From positions 1 through 51,623 of the forward strand of contig DASYAE010000129.1 in assembly GCA_036501535.1 (NCBI GenBank): a stretch of 51,623 bases of DNA. Direction: 5' to 3'. Below the pieces are notes generated by a model. It searched no databases. It was not told the origin of the DNA and saw only the letters and a program-made list of their open reading frames with translations. This document shows positions 16,765 through 25,419 of this stretch, in pieces. Position numbers and translations under genes: made by a program. The DNA comes from DASYAE01 sp036501535 (lineage in GTDB: Bacteria; Actinomycetota; Actinomycetes; Streptomycetales; Catenulisporaceae). The stretch's first letter is position 1. Every line of letters starts with the position of its first letter.

Positions 16765-16791
16765 AACAGCACGCCTGTCGCTGCTTATTCC
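16765..16791 (-). promoter_or_regulatory. Candidate SigR-type promoter of mshA
   Basis: On the minus strand, GGAAT (16791-16787) and GTT (16767-16765) are 19 nt apart. The thiol-stress sigma factor SigR/SigH of actinobacteria recognises GGAAT and GTT at about 18 nt, and mshA belongs to the SigR regulon in Streptomyces coelicolor. The -10 element lies about 50 nt before the TTG start. Confidence 0.5.
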
Positions 16792-16867
16792 GAGGCGTCG
16801 TAATCAGACACGTTCGCCGCAAATGATCCCTGCTGGGATCGGGGGAGCGGTGCGAAAGAATGCACGC

Positions 16868-17680
16868 ATGACTGCCGAGCCCGCATTCCCCGCCGATGGT
16901 CCCTACGAGCCTGCGCACCTTGTTCCCGATCCCGGTCCTGCCGAGCTGCCGGTCGCCGTGGTAACCGGTGCGAGCAGCGGGATCGGCGCCGCCACCGCGC
17001 GCCGGCTGGTCGGCGAGGGCTTCCGGGTGGTCGCCGCGGCCCGCCGGGTGGACCGGCTGGAGAAGCTGGCCGAGGAGATCGGCGTGCTGCCGGTGCGGCT
17101 GGATGTGACCGACGACGACTCGGTCGCCGAGTTGGCCGAAACCGTGCCCCAGTGCGCCGTGCTGATCAACAACGCCGGCGGCGCGCTCGGCCTGGACCCG
17201 ATCGCCAAAGCCGATCTGAGCCTGTGGCAGCGGATGTTCGACGTCAACGTGCTCGGCTCGGCCCGGGTCACCAAGGCCCTGCTCCCGGCCATGCTGGCCT
17301 ATGGCCGCGGTCATGTGGTGAACATCACCTCGATCGCCGGCCACGAGGTCTATGAGGGCGGCGGTGGCTACAGCGCCGCGAAGTTCGCGCAGCACGCGGT
17401 GAACAACGCGCTGCGCCTCGAGCTGAACGGCCTGCCGGTACGGGTCACCGAGATCGCCCCGGGCATGGTGAAGACCGACGAGTTCGGGCTGGTCCGGTTC
17501 GGCGGCGACGAGGAGAAGGCGATGGCGCCCTACCGCGGCGTCGCGGCGCCGCTGACCGCGGAGGACATCGCGGACTGCATCACCTTCGCGGTGACGCGCC
17601 CCGCGCACCTCGACATCGACCTGATGATCATCCGCCCGGTCGCGCAGGCCACCTCGTTCAAGGTGCACCGCACTGCCTGA
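16868..17680 (+). CDS. Short-chain dehydrogenase/reductase (classical SDR)
   Basis: NAD(P)-dependent oxidoreductase of 270 aa. The cofactor motif is TGASSGIG at 33-40. NNAG lies at 101-104, the catalytic Ser at about 154, and YSAAK places Tyr168 and Lys172. AARRVDRL after the second strand suggests NADP preference. The C-terminus with APGMVKTDEF and ADCITFAVTRPAHLDIDLMIIRP resembles the YdfG/serine-3-dehydrogenase-like group; the true substrate is unknown. The ATG at 16868 has only a weak GAAAGA upstream, and the frame is open from 16505. It diverges from mshA and overlaps the following methyltransferase frame. Confidence 0.88.
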   Translation: MTAEPAFPADGPYEPAHLVPDPGPAELPVAVVTGASSGIGAATARRLVGEGFRVVAAARRVDRLEKLAEEIGVLPVRLDVTDDDSVAELAETVPQCAVLINNAGGALGLDPIAKADLSLWQRMFDVNVLGSARVTKALLPAMLAYGRGHVVNITSIAGHEVYEGGGGYSAAKFAQHAVNNALRLELNGLPVRVTEIAPGMVKTDEFGLVRFGGDEEKAMAPYRGVAAPLTAEDIADCITFAVTRPAHLDIDLMIIRPVAQATSFKVHRTA

Positions 17681-18512
17681 CACGGCACCGCCTGACGACA
17701 CGCGCCGCCCCGGTGCGAAGCGGACGCGACCGGTCGGCACCGTCACGCGTGGGACTACCGCGCCTAATCGGCTGCGCCGCGTCGACCGCTGGCTCGTCGG
17801 CGTGCACGGGAGCGCGCTGCGCCGGTCGACGCAGCCGCCACTCGTCGTCGACCTCGGGTACGGTGCCTACCCGATCACGACCGTCGAACTGGCCCGGCGG
17901 GTGTGGTCGGTTCGCCCGGACGCGCGGATCGTCGGCCTCGAGATCGACCCGGCGCGGGTCGATGCGGCGCGCGAGTTCGCCGCGCCGGGGCTGGAGTTCC
18001 GGCTCGGCGGCTTCGAGCTGCCGATAGCTGGGGAGCCGGCCGTCGTCCGCGCGTTCAACGTGTTGCGCCAGTACGACGAAGCCGACGTGGCCGCGGCGTG
18101 GCAGGCGCTGACCGGCCGGCTGGCACCGGGCGGACTGCTGGTCGAGGGCACGTGCTCCGAGTCGGGCCGGGTCGCGGTCTGGGTCGCGCTGGACCGCGGC
18201 GGCCCGCGCACGCTGACCTTCGGCGCTCGGCTCGGCTCGCTCGAATCGCCCGCGGTCTTCGCCGAGCGCCTGCCCAAGGCGCTCATCCACCGCAACGTCC
18301 CAGGTGAGCCTGTGCACGCGTTTCTCGCGGCATTCGAACGAGCCTGGCTCGCCGCCGCGCCTTACAGCGCCTACGGCGTCAGGCAGCGCTGGATCGCGGC
18401 GGCGCAGACGCTGACCCGCGACTGGCCGGTGGTGCGCCGGCCCGGCCGGTGGCGGCTCGGCGAGCTGACGGTGGAGTGGAGCGCCGTCGCACCACGCGGG
18501 AGCGGCGGTTAG
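17673..18512 (+). CDS. Class I SAM-dependent methyltransferase, probable CTG start
   Basis: Rossmann-type methyltransferase of 279 aa as drawn. Motif I is VVDLGYGAYPITTVELARR and motif II is ARIVGLEIDPARV. FELPIAGEPAVVRAFNVLRQYDE, LAPGGLLVEGTCSE and LPKALIHRNVPGEPVHAFL are also conserved in the actinobacterial family as I recall it. Residues RGTTAPNRLRRVDRWL, which precede the domain in relatives, lie upstream of the first ATG/GTG/TTG (GTG 17802). Between the upstream in-frame stop (17625) and 17802 the only near-start codon is CTG at 17673, 7 nt after AAGGTG, overlapping the SDR stop by 8 nt. If only canonical starts are allowed, the gene is 17802-18512. Confidence 0.72.
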   Translation: MPDTAPPDDTRRPGAKRTRPVGTVTRGTTAPNRLRRVDRWLVGVHGSALRRSTQPPLVVDLGYGAYPITTVELARRVWSVRPDARIVGLEIDPARVDAAREFAAPGLEFRLGGFELPIAGEPAVVRAFNVLRQYDEADVAAAWQALTGRLAPGGLLVEGTCSESGRVAVWVALDRGGPRTLTFGARLGSLESPAVFAERLPKALIHRNVPGEPVHAFLAAFERAWLAAAPYSAYGVRQRWIAAAQTLTRDWPVVRRPGRWRLGELTVEWSAVAPRGSGG

Positions 18513-18528
18513 GCAGGATCAGACAGCG

Positions 18529-20037
18529 TCAGTTCGAGTTCGCCCACGGTGCCGGGCCGCCGCCGGAGGAGTGCATCAGGGCCAGGAACACCGTGAAAAG
18601 GGTCAGCCATCTCGTCATCGGATTGCGCGGCAGCAGTGCCACGATGACCCAGGCCAGCGCCGCGTACCAGGGCAGCGCCCATGGCGCGACAATCACCCAG
18701 GCGAAGCAGAGTGCGAACGGCACCGTGATCACCGCCGGCTGCTCCGGCGAGATGCGCCGATAGATCAGCACGGCGCACAACACCGTGAGAATCGGCCACA
18801 GGACCGAGGTGAGCGTCGAGCCGATCTCTATCCCGAGATGCGCGTCCCCGAACAGGGCGAAGATCCCCTGCAGGGCCAGTTGCAACGCGCGCCACGGGGA
18901 TGGGGTCGCGGTCAGGCTGGAAGCGGCGAACGCCTGGCCGAGCGCATGCATCCCGTAAATCGAATATCCGACGATCACCGTGCCGAAGCCGCCGACCGCG
19001 AGCCGGGCGATGTTGGCCCACTCGCGCTTCATCAGCAGCGCCCAGCCGACCCCCAGGCCGACCAGCGCCGCATTGATCTTGAAGTCGCAGGCCATGCCGA
19101 TGGCCACGCCGACCGCCACATACCGCCAGCCGTTCGTCCCGCGCCGGGCCAACTGGACCCCGACCACCGTCGCCGCGGCCATATAGGTGTCGAGGTGGCC
19201 GCCGGAGACCAGCTGCTGGATGAGTACCGGATTGGCCACCCACATCAGGGTCGCCCGCACCGGGTCGTCGGCGACCTTCAGCAGGAACAGCCCGACGGCG
19301 AGGAACACCGCGCCGTTGAAGATCATCAGGTAGTGCACGGTCGAGCTGGGGTTCTCCCCGCCGAGCCACGCCGCAAGCTGTTGAACCCAGGTGCCCAGCG
19401 GCCCGTAGACCGAGGGTGTGTTCGTCCACATCGGCCCGACGACCTTGGCGTACGAGTTCTCCTCGCCGAGGATCTGCGGGCCGTTGGAATACGGATCGAT
19501 GCCGTAGTAGGCCATGCGGCCATACGCGGCGTAACTGGCCGCGTCCGAGGAGCCGACCGGAGTGATGTTCACCATGATCGCCACGATCACGGCGGCGGCC
19601 AGTATCAGGTGCCGCGGATTCGGTCGCCAGCCGCGGCTGTTCGCCCACAGCAGTCCGGCCAGGCCCAGGCATTGCAACACGATCGCGAGGTAGGTCAGTG
19701 GGAACGACAGCCACCACGGCATTTCCCACAGGTGCCCGGACAGGGGCAGGACGATCGGCTTGAGCAGCGACGGGTCGCCGCTGTGGTTGGGCGGCAGGGT
19801 GTTGAAGTTGGGCGAGAGGATGCCCACCACCATGACGAGGACCAGGCCGGCCAGCGAGATGCCGAGCGCGACCCTGGGGGTGGCCAGCGTCGATCCGGCC
19901 AGCCGATACACGAACTCGACCGTCTCGGACAGCCAGCGTCGCGGCCCGGCCAGCCTGCGCGGTTTCTGCTGCGCGGGCGCCGGTGCCGAACCCGCGACGG
20001 TGGCCGTGCCACCGCCCCGGGAGGCCGATTCGCTCAT
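18529..20037 (-). CDS. Polyprenol-phosphate-dependent mannosyltransferase-like membrane protein (MptB type)
   Basis: Integral membrane protein of 502 aa with about twelve hydrophobic segments, of the GT-C type. Its pattern resembles the alpha-1,6-mannosyltransferases MptA/MptB: an extracytoplasmic acidic motif early (GSSDAASYAAYGRMAYYGIDPY), then PSVYGPLGTWVQQLAAWL and an Asp/His motif in QQLVSGGHLDTYM. Such enzymes use polyprenyl-phosphate mannose to extend lipomannan-like glycans outside the membrane. ATG 20037 follows GGGAG. It lies 92 bp downstream of another GT-C gene in the same direction, a probable operon. Confidence 0.72.
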   Translation of the reverse strand: MSESASRGGGTATVAGSAPAPAQQKPRRLAGPRRWLSETVEFVYRLAGSTLATPRVALGISLAGLVLVMVVGILSPNFNTLPPNHSGDPSLLKPIVLPLSGHLWEMPWWLSFPLTYLAIVLQCLGLAGLLWANSRGWRPNPRHLILAAAVIVAIMVNITPVGSSDAASYAAYGRMAYYGIDPYSNGPQILGEENSYAKVVGPMWTNTPSVYGPLGTWVQQLAAWLGGENPSSTVHYLMIFNGAVFLAVGLFLLKVADDPVRATLMWVANPVLIQQLVSGGHLDTYMAAATVVGVQLARRGTNGWRYVAVGVAIGMACDFKINAALVGLGVGWALLMKREWANIARLAVGGFGTVIVGYSIYGMHALGQAFAASSLTATPSPWRALQLALQGIFALFGDAHLGIEIGSTLTSVLWPILTVLCAVLIYRRISPEQPAVITVPFALCFAWVIVAPWALPWYAALAWVIVALLPRNPMTRWLTLFTVFLALMHSSGGGPAPWANSN

Positions 20038-20129
20038 CGCTCCCTACTCAAGTCCGCGTCCGGCACTGGCACGCGGCAGCCCGATTGTCGCGTGGAGCCG
20101 GATTAGAGCCTCGGCCAGGATGATAGTCG

Positions 20130-21668
20130 CTAGAGTTTTCCAACGCCGCCGCCGGGCGGCGCCGAGGCGGCGAGCGAGGGCCCTGACGCGCCTCCCGCGC
20201 CGACCGGATCGCCGAGATCCGCCGCTCCTTGCGCTGGTCCGGGGATGGCAGGTTCGGGAATGACGACCGCGACCCCGGCGTCGATGCCCGCGGCAGCCTC
20301 CGGTCCGCTGCGGTCCGTGCCGGAGCCCGAGGCGCGCCCCGTGGAGCGCCACAGCGCGCGCATCGCCATGACCGTCGCCACGACCAGTGCGATGTTGCGG
20401 GCGGCCACCAGGGCGGTGCCCCAGAAGCCGTGGAACATCACCTCGCCGAACAGCAGCGGGAACTCCACCTGGCTGACCAGGGTGCAGCCCATCACGATCA
20501 GCGCCGGCTTGTACATGAGCGTGGCCCGCCGCCCCGGGCCGTTCTCGGCCAGGCACAGCGCCGCCGTCCCGATCAGCCAGATGAGGTACTGCGGGCTGAG
20601 CACCCGGCTGGTCACCACCATGATCAGCAGCGTGGTGAAGCCGATGTCGTACATGAGCGCCGGGCTCCACGCCTCCGGCCGCATCCGGCGCAGCCGCCAC
20701 CACAGCACGGCCGCGAAGCCGAGCATGGTCAGGAAGATGGCCGCCCCGCCGACCAGCTCGGTGCCCGGCCCGGAGATCTGGAAGTTGCCGAACTCGTGCA
20801 CCGTGGTCGCCGGGTAGCCGAACCAGGCGGCCATCATGAACGGCGAGGCCAGCACCGACTCGACCTCGATGCCGCGGCCGCCCTGCTTGGAGACGAAGGA
20901 GAGCCCGCCGTTCAGGAACACCGACAGCAGAGTGCTGACCCCGACGGCCGAGATCACCGCCCACAGCAGGGTGCGCCGGCCGCGCTTGGCCGGCGGGGCG
21001 CCGAGCAGCAGCACCACCGGCCAGACCTTGACCACCGCGCCGAGGCCGAGCAGCGCGCCGCGCAGCTGCCAGGTGCGGTTCTCGGCCCGCTCGGCGCCGC
21101 GCTTGGCCGTGCTGCGGACGGTGAGCAGCGTGCCGGCGACGGCCACCGCGGTGACTATCACGTCGTAGCGCATGAAGAGGATCGGGCCGAGCGCGAAGCC
21201 GCCGAGCACCCAGGCCCACACGCCGGCCAGATGGGGCGTGCCGGCCGTCTGGCCGGGCTGCGCCGTCTGGCGGGATATCCGATCGGCCTGCCCGACCAGC
21301 ATCGCCAGCAGTGCGAAGTCGGCTGCCAGCGCGAAGATGAAGAACGAGTCGATGTATCCGATGCCGGTGAACGCGATGATCTTCGGGAACAGCATGACCA
21401 GCGCGGCCGCGGGCGGGTACTGCCACTCGGGGTCGCCCGACGGGAACGAGCCGTGCACCATGATGCTCGACCAGTTCGAGTAGGTGACCACGTCGCCGAG
21501 CACCGCGCCGCGGGAGAAGTACGGCACGTAGTTGAGCGCCCAGAGCATGAGCAGCGTGCGGGTGCCGAGCCACCAGTACAGCGGGCGGCGGTACTGCGGG
21601 GTGAAGACGTGCGCGCGGCGCAGGCGACGGAACGGACGTCGCAGGGGTGACTGCCGTGGTGATCCCAT
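20130..21668 (-). CDS. GT87-family (DUF2029) membrane glycosyltransferase
   Basis: Multi-pass GT-C glycosyltransferase, 512 aa with roughly ten hydrophobic segments. Motif DVVTYSNWSSIMVHGSFPSGDPEWQYPPAAALVM supplies the conserved extracytoplasmic Asp and QYPP of DUF2029/GT87 mannosyltransferases. The C-terminal 70 residues (SGSGTDRSGP onward) are low-complexity and cytosolic. I chose ATG 21668, preceded by GGGAGG at 9 nt. A GTG at 21821 overlapping the mec stop by 4 nt would give 563 aa, with a low-complexity leader and a weaker ribosome-binding site. Substrate is probably a polyprenyl-phosphate sugar. Confidence 0.75.
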   Translation of the reverse strand: MGSPRQSPLRRPFRRLRRAHVFTPQYRRPLYWWLGTRTLLMLWALNYVPYFSRGAVLGDVVTYSNWSSIMVHGSFPSGDPEWQYPPAAALVMLFPKIIAFTGIGYIDSFFIFALAADFALLAMLVGQADRISRQTAQPGQTAGTPHLAGVWAWVLGGFALGPILFMRYDVIVTAVAVAGTLLTVRSTAKRGAERAENRTWQLRGALLGLGAVVKVWPVVLLLGAPPAKRGRRTLLWAVISAVGVSTLLSVFLNGGLSFVSKQGGRGIEVESVLASPFMMAAWFGYPATTVHEFGNFQISGPGTELVGGAAIFLTMLGFAAVLWWRLRRMRPEAWSPALMYDIGFTTLLIMVVTSRVLSPQYLIWLIGTAALCLAENGPGRRATLMYKPALIVMGCTLVSQVEFPLLFGEVMFHGFWGTALVAARNIALVVATVMAMRALWRSTGRASGSGTDRSGPEAAAGIDAGVAVVIPEPAIPGPAQGAADLGDPVGAGGASGPSLAASAPPGGGVGKL

Positions 21669-21817
21669 GGCGGTGTTCCCTCCCGATCCGGTCTTGCTGC
21701 CCACTCTTGTGTCAGGCGCTGCATCCGGCGCCGGGCGTCCTCGGTCACCGATGGTAGGCCCAACGGCGCTGCCGACTCGTGCCGCGGGGCCGCCGTGTCC
21801 GGACCGTTGCTGTACCG

Positions 21818-22285
21818 TCACGCGCCTGCAGGCCTTGCCGTGCCGGGGGACGCGCCCCCGCCGTCCGCCGGCCCGACCACCTCGACCTCCTCCTCCGAGA
21901 CGACTCCGTCCACGATCCGGAACGAGCGGAACTGGAACTCGCCGAGCCCGTCCGCGTCCCGGGTGGATACGAGCACGTAGTGGGCGTACGGCTCGGAGGC
22001 GTAGGAGATGTCGGTGCGAGAGGGATAGGCCTCGGTCGCCGAGTGCGAGTGGTAGACGACGACCGGCTCCTCGTCCCGCTCGTCCATCTCGCGCCAGACC
22101 TTGAACTGCTCCATCGAGTCGAAGCGGTAGAAGGTCGGCGAGCGCTCGGCGTTGGCCATCGGGACGAACCGGGCCGGCCGGTCCGATCCGGCGGGTCCGG
22201 CGACGATGCCGCAGGCCTCGTCCGGGTGGTCGGCTCTGGCGTGCGCGACGATGGCGTCGCGGATCGCCCGGTCGATGGTCAGCAC
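21818..22285 (-). CDS. mec: M67 / JAMM metallopeptidase, Mec-like
   Basis: Zinc metallopeptidase of the JAMM (Mov34/MPN) fold, 155 aa. The complete motif is present: E23, then H79-S-H81, seven residues, S89 and D92 (HSHSATEAYPSRTD). Mycobacterial Mec releases cysteine from the sulfur-carrier protein CysO, and the DUF2017/clpS neighbourhood is the one where Mec is found. GTG at 22285 is the first codon of the conserved LTIDRAIRDAIVAHARADHPDEACGI. No cysO or cysM follows; a membrane glycosyltransferase does. Gene symbol rests on family and context. Confidence 0.82.
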   Translation of the reverse strand: MLTIDRAIRDAIVAHARADHPDEACGIVAGPAGSDRPARFVPMANAERSPTFYRFDSMEQFKVWREMDERDEEPVVVYHSHSATEAYPSRTDISYASEPYAHYVLVSTRDADGLGEFQFRSFRIVDGVVSEEEVEVVGPADGGGASPGTARPAGA

Positions 22286-22371
22286 CGCTCCAGGGTAGGG
22301 CACCGGGCGATCCGGCTCCGCGGTGCGGCTCTGCGCTCCGGCCCGCCGATCCGGGCCCGGCCGGGCCGCGC

Positions 22372-22947
22372 TCAAGCGGACATCGCCTCGATCAGCGTCT
22401 CCTGCAGGAAGCCGAGGTACTGGTAGATCGGCACCGTGGTGCTGCGCGGGTCGTCCCGGTTTAAGCCCTCGCCCGGCTCCTGGCCGTCCCGGACGATCTC
22501 CAGCCGGGTGCCGAGCACCAGCCGCAGGTCGTTGAGCGCGCCGAGCCAGGCGGCGGACTCGTCCGGCTGCAGGGTGAGCCGGCCGCCGTCGGAGGTGCGG
22601 TCGAGCGTCCGCACGGCGGTCTCGGCCCGCTCCCGGCGCTGCGCGGTCAGGTCGCCGCGGGTGAAGCGGCGGAACTCGGCGGAGGCCTCGGGATCGTCCG
22701 GGTAGGCGTCCGGCAGCAGCCGGGCCAGCGCCGGGTCCCGCGGGGCCGCGGCGGCGGTGCCGTCGCCCAGCCCGGACAGGCCGAGCTGCTCGGCCAGCGG
22801 GTCGGCGTCCGGCTTCGACTCCTCCCCGTCCTCGTTGCCGAGCAGGTCGCACAGGCTCTCGAACAGGTCGGCGAGCAGCCGGGCCTCGACGCTGTGCAGC
22901 TCGATGGCCACAGTGCGGCCCGGTCCTCGGGTGAACGCCCCGATCAC
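22372..22947 (-). CDS. DUF2017 domain-containing protein
   Basis: A 191-aa actinobacterial protein of unknown function. The whole length matches DUF2017: an N-terminal VAIELHSVEARLLADLFESLCDLL, a central RFTRGDLTAQRRERAETAVRTL, and the C-terminal DESAAWLGALNDLRLVLGTRLEI and YQYLGFLQETLIEAM. GTG 22947 follows AAAGGA at 11 nt. It sits between clpS and mec, an order kept across actinobacteria, so a link to ClpS-mediated proteolysis or Mec is possible but unproven. Confidence 0.88.
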   Translation of the reverse strand: MIGAFTRGPGRTVAIELHSVEARLLADLFESLCDLLGNEDGEESKPDADPLAEQLGLSGLGDGTAAAAPRDPALARLLPDAYPDDPEASAEFRRFTRGDLTAQRRERAETAVRTLDRTSDGGRLTLQPDESAAWLGALNDLRLVLGTRLEIVRDGQEPGEGLNRDDPRSTTVPIYQYLGFLQETLIEAMSA

Positions 22948-22999
22948 GCGTTGACAGTCCTTTCGAAGCTCGCGGCGGCGGGCCGGCTCACAGGCCGGC

Positions 23000-23299
23000 T
23001 CAGGCGCGCTGGAGGGTGGCCCAAAGTCCGTAGGAGTGCATCGCCGATACGTCGCGCTCCATCTCCTCGCGGGTGCCCTTGGAGACGGCGGCCTTGCCAC
23101 GCTGGTGGACATCGAGCATGAGCTTGCGCGCCTTCGACTTCGGATAGCCGAAATACGATTCGAACACATAGGCGACGTAGCTCATCAGGTTGATCGGATC
23201 GTTCCAGACGACCGTGGTCCAGGGCTTTTCGGCGTCGACGGTCGGCTCGGTGGCCTCGTCGACCTCCGGCCGTTCGATTTCAACCGGGGCAGTGGTCAC
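23000..23299 (-). CDS. clpS: ATP-dependent Clp protease adaptor ClpS
   Basis: N-end-rule adaptor, 99 aa, that delivers substrates to ClpC/ClpA. A 25-residue acidic N-terminal extension precedes the core: WTTVVWNDPINLMSYVAYVF supplies the Asn-Asp substrate-recognition pocket, KARKLMLDVHQRGKAAVSKGTREEMERDVSAMHSYGLWATL completes the fold. The start is GTG at 23299 because an in-frame stop lies directly upstream. It is the first gene of clpS-DUF2017-mec and diverges from pncB. Confidence 0.95.
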   Translation of the reverse strand: MTTAPVEIERPEVDEATEPTVDAEKPWTTVVWNDPINLMSYVAYVFESYFGYPKSKARKLMLDVHQRGKAAVSKGTREEMERDVSAMHSYGLWATLQRA

Positions 23300-23380
23300 C
23301 CGGCCATCATCCCACTGGTCTTGAGACGGGGCTCACACGCGCAGCTCAACCCGGCGCGCGACAAGGCGGCGCCGGGCGCG

Positions 23381-23393
23381 TAGACTTAGCGTC
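23381..23393 (+). promoter_or_regulatory. -10 box of a probable leaderless pncB transcript
   Basis: TAGACT (23381-23386) fits the actinobacterial -10 pattern TAnnnT and ends 7 nt before the pncB ATG. There is no Shine-Dalgarno sequence in between. Transcription would start at or next to the A of the start codon. Confidence 0.45.
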
Positions 23394-24779
23394 ATGGTGA
23401 CGATAAGTGGGTCGGTCCAGAGCGGATCGACGCGGCACAGCGCCGGGCACCCCGGCAGCGGCACCCCGGCGCTGCTGACCGACCACTACGAGCTGACGAT
23501 GCTTCAGGCCGCGCTGCGCAGCGGGGCGGCCCGGCGCCGATCGGTCTTCGAGGTCTTCTCCCGGCGGCTGCCCGACGGGCGCCGCTACGGCGTGGTCGGC
23601 GGGACCGGACGGGTGATCGAGGCGATCGAGGCCTTCCGGTTCGACGAGGCGCAGCTGGCGTACCTCGCCCGGACCGGCGTCGTGGACCGGGCGACGGTCG
23701 ACTGGCTGGCGGACTACCGCTTCCGGGGCACGGTGCGGGGATATCCCGAGGGCGAGTGCTACTTCCCGCAGTCTCCGATCCTCACCGTCGAGGGCAGCTT
23801 CGCCGAGGCGGTGGTCCTCGAGACGGTGATCCTCTCGATCCTCAACCACGACTCGGCGATCGCCGCCGCGGCCTCCCGGATGACCTCGGCCGCGGCCGGC
23901 CGGCCCTGCATCGAGATGGGGTCGCGGCGCACCCACGAGCACGCCGCGGTGGCCGCCGCCCGGGCCGCGTACCTGGCCGGCTTCGCCTCGACCTCCAACC
24001 TGGAGGCCGGGTACCGCTACGGCATCCCCACCCAGGGCACTGCCGCGCACGCCTTCACGCTGGTGCACGACAGCGAGCGGGAGGCGTTCCAGACCCAGGT
24101 CGACACCCTCGGGAAGGGCACCACGCTGCTGGTCGACACCTACGACGTGGCCGAGGCGGTGCGGGTCGCGGTCGACGTGGCCGGGGCCGACCTCGGCGCG
24201 GTCCGGCTCGACTCCGGCGACCTGCTGTGGATGGCGCACCGGGTGCGCAGGCAGCTCGACGAGCTCGGCGCGCGCGGCACCAAGATCGTGGTGACCAGCG
24301 ATCTGGACGAATACGCGATCGCGGCGCTGGCTATCGCACCGGTGGACGCCTATGGAGTCGGCACGCAACTGGTCACCGGCAGCGGCGCGCCGACCGCGTC
24401 GATGGTCTACAAGCTGGTCGCCCGCGCCGGGTCGGACGATCCCGAAGCGCCGATGGTGCCGGTGGAGAAGCGCGCGCCGGACAAGCCGAGCCGGGGCGGC
24501 CGCAAGCAGGCGTTCCGGCGGCTCGACCCGGACGGCGTGGCGATCGAGGAGGTCGTCGTGCCGGAACAGGCCGGAGCGCCGGCCACGGACCACACCCGGA
24601 CGCCCGACGAGCACAGGCGTGATCTGCTCGTCCCGTTCATGGAGCACGGCGAGCCGGTCGCCCGGCCCGCCCTCTACGAAGGGCGCGACCTGCTGCGCCG
24701 CTCGCTCGCCGAGCTCCCGCTCTCCGCGACCCAGCTCTCCCGCGGCGAGCCGGTCATCCCGACCGTCTACGGTATCTGA
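23394..24779 (+). CDS. pncB: Nicotinate phosphoribosyltransferase
   Basis: NAD-salvage enzyme making nicotinate mononucleotide from nicotinate and PRPP, 461 aa. Conserved motifs in order are LLTDHYELTML, FEVFSRRLPDGRRYGVVGG, YFPQSPILTVEG, MGSRRTHEHAAVAAARAAYLAGFASTSNLEAG (with the phosphorylatable His), VRLDSGDLLWMA and AYGVGTQLVTGSGAP. The C-terminal extension is normal for actinobacteria. It lies directly upstream of pncA, so nicotinamide is deamidated and then recycled. No ribosome-binding site is visible; see the -10 box entry. Confidence 0.95.
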   Translation: MVTISGSVQSGSTRHSAGHPGSGTPALLTDHYELTMLQAALRSGAARRRSVFEVFSRRLPDGRRYGVVGGTGRVIEAIEAFRFDEAQLAYLARTGVVDRATVDWLADYRFRGTVRGYPEGECYFPQSPILTVEGSFAEAVVLETVILSILNHDSAIAAAASRMTSAAAGRPCIEMGSRRTHEHAAVAAARAAYLAGFASTSNLEAGYRYGIPTQGTAAHAFTLVHDSEREAFQTQVDTLGKGTTLLVDTYDVAEAVRVAVDVAGADLGAVRLDSGDLLWMAHRVRRQLDELGARGTKIVVTSDLDEYAIAALAIAPVDAYGVGTQLVTGSGAPTASMVYKLVARAGSDDPEAPMVPVEKRAPDKPSRGGRKQAFRRLDPDGVAIEEVVVPEQAGAPATDHTRTPDEHRRDLLVPFMEHGEPVARPALYEGRDLLRRSLAELPLSATQLSRGEPVIPTVYGI

Positions 24780-24812
24780 CACGACGGCTCTCGAGAGGAA
24801 CCAAAGGCACTG

Positions 24813-25397
24813 ATGAGCAGGGCACTGATCGTGGTGGACGTGCAGAACGACTTCTGCGAGGGCGGCTCGCTGCCGGTGACCGGCGGTGTCGCCGCGGCCG
24901 AGGCGATCGCGCGGTACATATCCGGGGGCTCCGGCGGCGCCGATTTCGCTGTGGCGACACGTGACTATCACCTGGACCCCGGCGCACACTTCGCCGGGCC
25001 GGAGGGACCCGACTTCGTGCACACCTGGCCGGTGCACTGCGTCGTCGGCACCGACGGCGCGCTGCTGCACCCGGCGGTCGCAGGCATCGCCTTCGACGCC
25101 GAGTTCCGCAAGGGCGCGCTCGCGGCCGCCTACTCGGGCTTCGAAGGCGCGACCGAGGACGGCACCGGCCTGGCCGACTGGCTGCGCGGGCGCGGCGTCA
25201 CAGCAGTCGACGTCGTCGGCATCGCGACCGACTACTGCGTGCGCGCCACCGCCCTGGACGCCTCGCGGGAGGGTTTCGAGACCAGGGTTCTGCTGGGCAT
25301 GACGGCGGCGGTGGGCCCAGAGACCCGCGAGCGCGCGCTGGCCGACTTCGCGCAGGCCGGCGTCGACACGGTCGGCGTGGGCGCGGTCGAGGGCTGA
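24813..25397 (+). CDS. pncA: Nicotinamidase (isochorismatase family)
   Basis: Hydrolyses nicotinamide to nicotinate and ammonia, feeding pncB. Length is 194 aa. The catalytic triad is D9 (in IVVDVQNDFCEGGSL), K100 (in AEFRKG) and C142 (in IATDYCVRATALDA). The metal site is D51, H53 and H59 in TRDYHLDPGAHF. The ATG follows AAAGG at 5 nt and lies 33 nt after the pncB stop, so the two form an operon. It is convergent with the ABC exporter genes. Confidence 0.95.
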   Translation: MSRALIVVDVQNDFCEGGSLPVTGGVAAAEAIARYISGGSGGADFAVATRDYHLDPGAHFAGPEGPDFVHTWPVHCVVGTDGALLHPAVAGIAFDAEFRKGALAAAYSGFEGATEDGTGLADWLRGRGVTAVDVVGIATDYCVRATALDASREGFETRVLLGMTAAVGPETRERALADFAQAGVDTVGVGAVEG

Positions 25398-25419
25398 GCC
25401 GCGCCGCGCCGCCGGCGGT

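Noticed and set aside
15392..17746. 784-aa minus-strand frame including mshA
   Set aside because: The extension beyond 16714 is antisense to the SDR gene; MshA homology begins at the TTG with a strong ribosome-binding site.
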